NCBI GenBank assembly: GCA_003242355.1
Contig: QGUH01000103.1
Coordinates: forward strand, 1-8,708
Direction of reading: 5' to 3'
Length of the DNA: 8,708 bases
Origin: Pseudomonadota bacterium
Lineage (GTDB): Bacteria > Myxococcota_A > Polyangia > Polyangiales > Polyangiaceae
Under the pieces are notes generated by a model. That model did not search any database, was not told the origin of the DNA, and was given only the letters and a program-made list of their open reading frames with translations. Positions 6,802-8,708 of this stretch are shown here, piece by piece. The translations under genes were made by a program, and so were the position numbers. Position 1 is the first letter of the stretch. Each line of letters opens with the position of its first letter.

Positions 6802-7851
6802 TCAAAAGCTCCCCCACACGTATGCCGTCCCCAAGCCGAGACCGGCGCCCACGCGCGGCACTGCCCGGCGGGGGCGCTCGGGCGCCGTCAGATGCAAAAC
6901 GAGACTCGTCCCGAGAAAGGCGGTGCCGGCGGCAAGGCCGATGAGGGCGATCGTCTTTTTTCCTTCGTACGCGTCCACGACGGGCTCGAGCTCGGAGGGA
7001 CACCGGGCTCCCGGACAGCGCTCGGCGAGCTCCGCCTGATCCTCGAGCGCGCTCAATCCGACGAGCCCACCCGTGATCAGGGCGGCAGCCCCGATGCCGA
7101 GGGTCGAATACGCGGCGATCCGATGCAACCCGATGCCCCGCTCGCCGGGTACCCCGGGCTCCGCTGCTCCCAAGAGCCAAGCGCCCGCCTCGCCGTTCGG
7201 GTCGGGAGCGAACCGCAGTGCTGCCGTTTGCACCTCACCCTCGGTCACGGTGATCACCGTTTCGACGACCTGCCCGGAGAAGCGCCCGACCACCCGGTGC
7301 TGCCCGGGATTGACCGGCACTCCGGCGGCCGGCGGCGTCCCCATCGCCTGACCGTTCAACGATACCTGGACCGATTCCTGGGGCGCCCCGTCGATCGTCA
7401 CCACGATGCGGGGAATGCGGGCCCAGAGCTGCTGAAGCTCGACCAAAGCCTCCTGTTGCACCGACGGCGGCCCGAGACCTCGGCGGCCGCGTGGATCGCC
7501 GGCCACGACCTCTTCGTAACGCCGGGCGGCTTCGACGAGCCGACCCAACCGAACCAGGGCACGAGCGCTGTCGAGCCCTGCACCGAGCGATCCACTCGCG
7601 CGGTAAGCGCGATCGAACGCCGCGAACGCGCGGGCGTAGTCGGCCATTTTCCAGTGCCGTTTGCCCTCGGCGATCAGCGCCGCAGGATCCTGCGATCGTC
7701 CCTGGGCTTGCGCCAGGGCCGGCGACGCAGCCATCGGACCGAGCAGCACGAGCGCCCACAGCCCGAGAGCGCGCCTCGTGCTCCCCAGCCGCGCGGCGGG
7801 AAGCACTTGGGCCGCTCGTGCCGACCGATGCGTCGGAGAAATGGGGCTCAT
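6802..7851 (-). CDS. Exported TPR and PEGA-domain protein with two C-terminal membrane segments
   Basis: This 349-residue protein belongs to an architecture common in Myxococcota. An N-terminal signal with an unusually long, basic n-region has its hydrophobic core at about 28-43 and a likely signal-peptidase I site after ALA at 47. TPR-like helices occupy about 56-117 (EGKRHWKMADYARAFAAFDR). A PEGA-like beta domain at about 146-214 contains VSLNGQAMGTPP and PGQHRV, a fold often found near cell-wall components. Two hydrophobic segments at about 245-268 and 300-320 flank a loop with C279 and C284. The ATG at 7851 has only a weak purine-rich site upstream. A GTG at residue 16 would give a more normal signal length. 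It starts 39 nt after the ATPase fragment's stop and ends two bases before the lipoprotein gene, so these two proteins are probably made together and may act together in the envelope. The specific function is unknown. Confidence 0.82.
   Translation of the reverse strand: MSPISPTHRSARAAQVLPAARLGSTRRALGLWALVLLGPMAASPALAQAQGRSQDPAALIAEGKRHWKMADYARAFAAFDRAYRASGSLGAGLDSARALVRLGRLVEAARRYEEVVAGDPRGRRGLGPPSVQQEALVELQQLWARIPRIVVTIDGAPQESVQVSLNGQAMGTPPAAGVPVNPGQHRVVGRFSGQVVETVITVTEGEVQTAALRFAPDPNGEAGAWLLGAAEPGVPGERGIGLHRIAAYSTLGIGAAALITGGLVGLSALEDQAELAERCPGARCPSELEPVVDAYEGKKTIALIGLAAGTAFLGTSLVLHLTAPERPRRAVPRVGAGLGLGTAYVWGSF
6809..6815 (-). promoter_or_regulatory. Ribosome-binding site that sets the FG-GAP lipoprotein start
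   Basis: GGGGGAG lies 9 nt before the GTG at 6799 and inside the last codons of the upstream TPR-PEGA gene. It gives poor spacing (3 nt) to the alternative TTG at 6805 and overlaps the GTG at 6817, so the 6799 start is favoured. Its position supports translational coupling of the two genes. Confidence 0.55.
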
Positions 7852-7890
7852 GCCGCTCAGCTCTCGGGTCGAGACATACTACCCCATTCG

Positions 7891-8691
7891 TCACCCCGTT
7901 CGGCGTTCTCGGCAGGCGCCCGGCGGAGGTGGGAGCTCGTGGGTGCGCACGCGCCCACCGAGCGCTTCCCGGGCGACTTCGAAGAGCCGTTCGTGATGGG
8001 GGAAGAAAAAGACCTGCCCCCGGGGGGCAAGCTCGGCCAGGACTTCGAGCCCGACGCGCGCCCGTGCGTCGTCGAAATGGATGAAGGCGTCGTCGAGAAC
8101 GAGCGGGAGCGCGCGCCCCTGCTCCAGGTATCGCTCGAGGCTCGCGACCCGCAGCGCGAAGTAGAGCTGGTACCGCGTCCCCTCGCTCAAACCATCGACG
8201 GCGACGGCTCCTCCCCCGGCGCGCACGCACTCGAGCACGCGATCGTCGGCGCCGACGCGCAACCCCTCGAAGCTCAGAAGGCTCAGGCGCGCAAAGACGT
8301 CCGAGGCGCGGCGCAGGACCGGACCCTGATGGCGCTCCCGGTAACGTGCGACCTCCCGCTCGAGGATGCTGCGCGCGAGTCGAAGTCGCGCGTACCGAGC
8401 CGCGGCTTCGCGGATCTCGGCCGCGGTCTCGGCCAGGCGTTGCGCCGCGTCCGCCGCGCCGCTCGTTCCGAGCTGCTCGAGACCCGCCTCGCTCTTCTCC
8501 ACTCGGCTCTGGGCGGCGTAGAGCGCCTGCTCGTTGGTTTCGAGCTCGTCCTGAATCTCCGCCTTGCGCGGCCCGATGACGTCGGGGTCGATTCCTTCCG
8601 TTTCCTCCACGAGCGCTTCGATGCTGCGCCCGCCCGCGTTGGCCGGAAGTTCGGGCTCGCCCGTGCGGGCTCCATTCTGATGGTCACCACG
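7891..8691 (-). CDS. YhaN/SbcC-like AAA ATPase, C-terminal fragment (5' end missing)
   Basis: About 266 residues of the C-terminal end of a large SMC/Rad50-like ATPase are present; full-length family members usually approach or exceed 900 residues. These proteins typically act with a SbcD/YhaO-type nuclease on DNA ends in the cytoplasm. The fragment begins in Glu/Ala/Leu/Arg-rich coiled coil, including an EREVARYRERHQGPVLRRAS segment that marks re-entry to the ATPase head. It then shows the ABC signature LSEGTRYQLYFALRVASLER (LSEGTR at 8190-8173), Walker B LPLVLDDAFIHFDD (the two Asp codons at 8094-8089) and the switch-like FFPHHERL. The N-terminal Walker A half lies beyond the sequence end. 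A GTG at 8610 could be mistaken for the start, but the frame stays open and family-like upstream of it, at least through about 8671. An in-frame stop at 8703-8701 falls inside adapter-like bases and is not taken as real. Confidence 0.85.
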   Translation of the reverse strand, partial: RGDHQNGARTGEPELPANAGGRSIEALVEETEGIDPDVIGPRKAEIQDELETNEQALYAAQSRVEKSEAGLEQLGTSGAADAAQRLAETAAEIREAAARYARLRLARSILEREVARYRERHQGPVLRRASDVFARLSLLSFEGLRVGADDRVLECVRAGGGAVAVDGLSEGTRYQLYFALRVASLERYLEQGRALPLVLDDAFIHFDDARARVGLEVLAELAPRGQVFFFPHHERLFEVAREALGGRVRTHELPPPPGACRERRTG

Positions 8692-8708
8692 CTTGTCCTT
8701 TTAAACAT
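8692..8708 (+). other. Probable adapter remnant (Nextera mosaic-end-like)
   Basis: The last 17 bases, CTTGTCCTTTTAAACAT, align to the mosaic end CTGTCTCTTATACACAT with a few substitutions and two compensating one-base indels, in the orientation expected for read-through off this end. The match is short, but it mirrors the stronger one at the other end of the window and introduces an otherwise unexplained stop codon into the ATPase frame. Confidence 0.55.

Noticed and set aside
6800..7180. N-terminal extension of the FG-GAP lipoprotein frame
   Set aside because: It overlaps the TPR-PEGA gene out of frame and would bury the lipoprotein signal in the middle of the protein.
7875..7890. TAGTAT -10-like element upstream of the TPR-PEGA gene
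   Set aside because: There is no matching -35 element at the expected distance and it lies partly at the end of the upstream coding sequence.
8283..8708. 141-codon minus-strand frame starting at the right edge
   Set aside because: Its ATG lies in adapter-like sequence and the frame is a shadow of the ATPase fragment, which carries the recognisable motifs.
1..8708. CRISPR array, tRNA, insertion sequence, phage or defence-system genes
   Set aside because: No regularly spaced repeats, cloverleaf-like sequence, transposase motifs or terminal inverted repeats were seen. The YhaN-like fragment is a repair-type ATPase without a visible partner here.

Overview
The window is GC-rich DNA (roughly two thirds G+C by eye) with strong third-position G/C bias. 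The gene content resembles a Myxococcota (Polyangia-type) bacterium: a TPR+PEGA envelope protein, an FG-GAP lipoprotein behind a Gly/Ser/Pro linker, and dense genes with weak Shine-Dalgarno sites. That lineage is inferred from family content only. All six genes are on the minus strand, so transcription runs from position 8708 toward 1.

In transcription order: (a) 8691-7891, the C-terminal end of a YhaN/SbcC-like DNA-repair ATPase, cut by the sequence end; (b) 7851-6802, an exported TPR + PEGA protein with two late membrane segments; (c) 6799-5042, a lipoprotein with a cadherin-like domain and a seven-repeat FG-GAP beta-propeller, starting two bases after the stop of (b); (d) 4971-3361, a COG2509-type FAD-dependent oxidoreductase; (e) 3235-755, a Cu(+)-type P1B ATPase with a YHS domain and two tandem heavy-metal-binding domains in place of an HMA domain; (f) 518 to about 73, the N-terminus of a Tat-exported multicopper oxidase, cut by the other sequence end.

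Two functional pairs stand out. Genes (b) and (c) look translationally coupled and probably build a cell-envelope assembly of unknown role. Genes (e) and (f) form a copper-detoxification pair: the ATPase would export cytosolic Cu(I), and the periplasmic oxidase would handle or oxidise it. The 236-bp gap between (e) and (f) holds two strong hairpins, one a perfect 17-bp inverted repeat.

Both ends of the window carry noisy copies of the Nextera transposon end, and at positions 1-72 apparently much of the following adapter too. The window is therefore probably a complete short contig with untrimmed ends. The two truncated genes are assembly-limited and should not be read as biologically broken. 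I found no tRNA, rRNA, CRISPR, insertion sequence or phage feature, and no convincing new defence or biosynthetic system.
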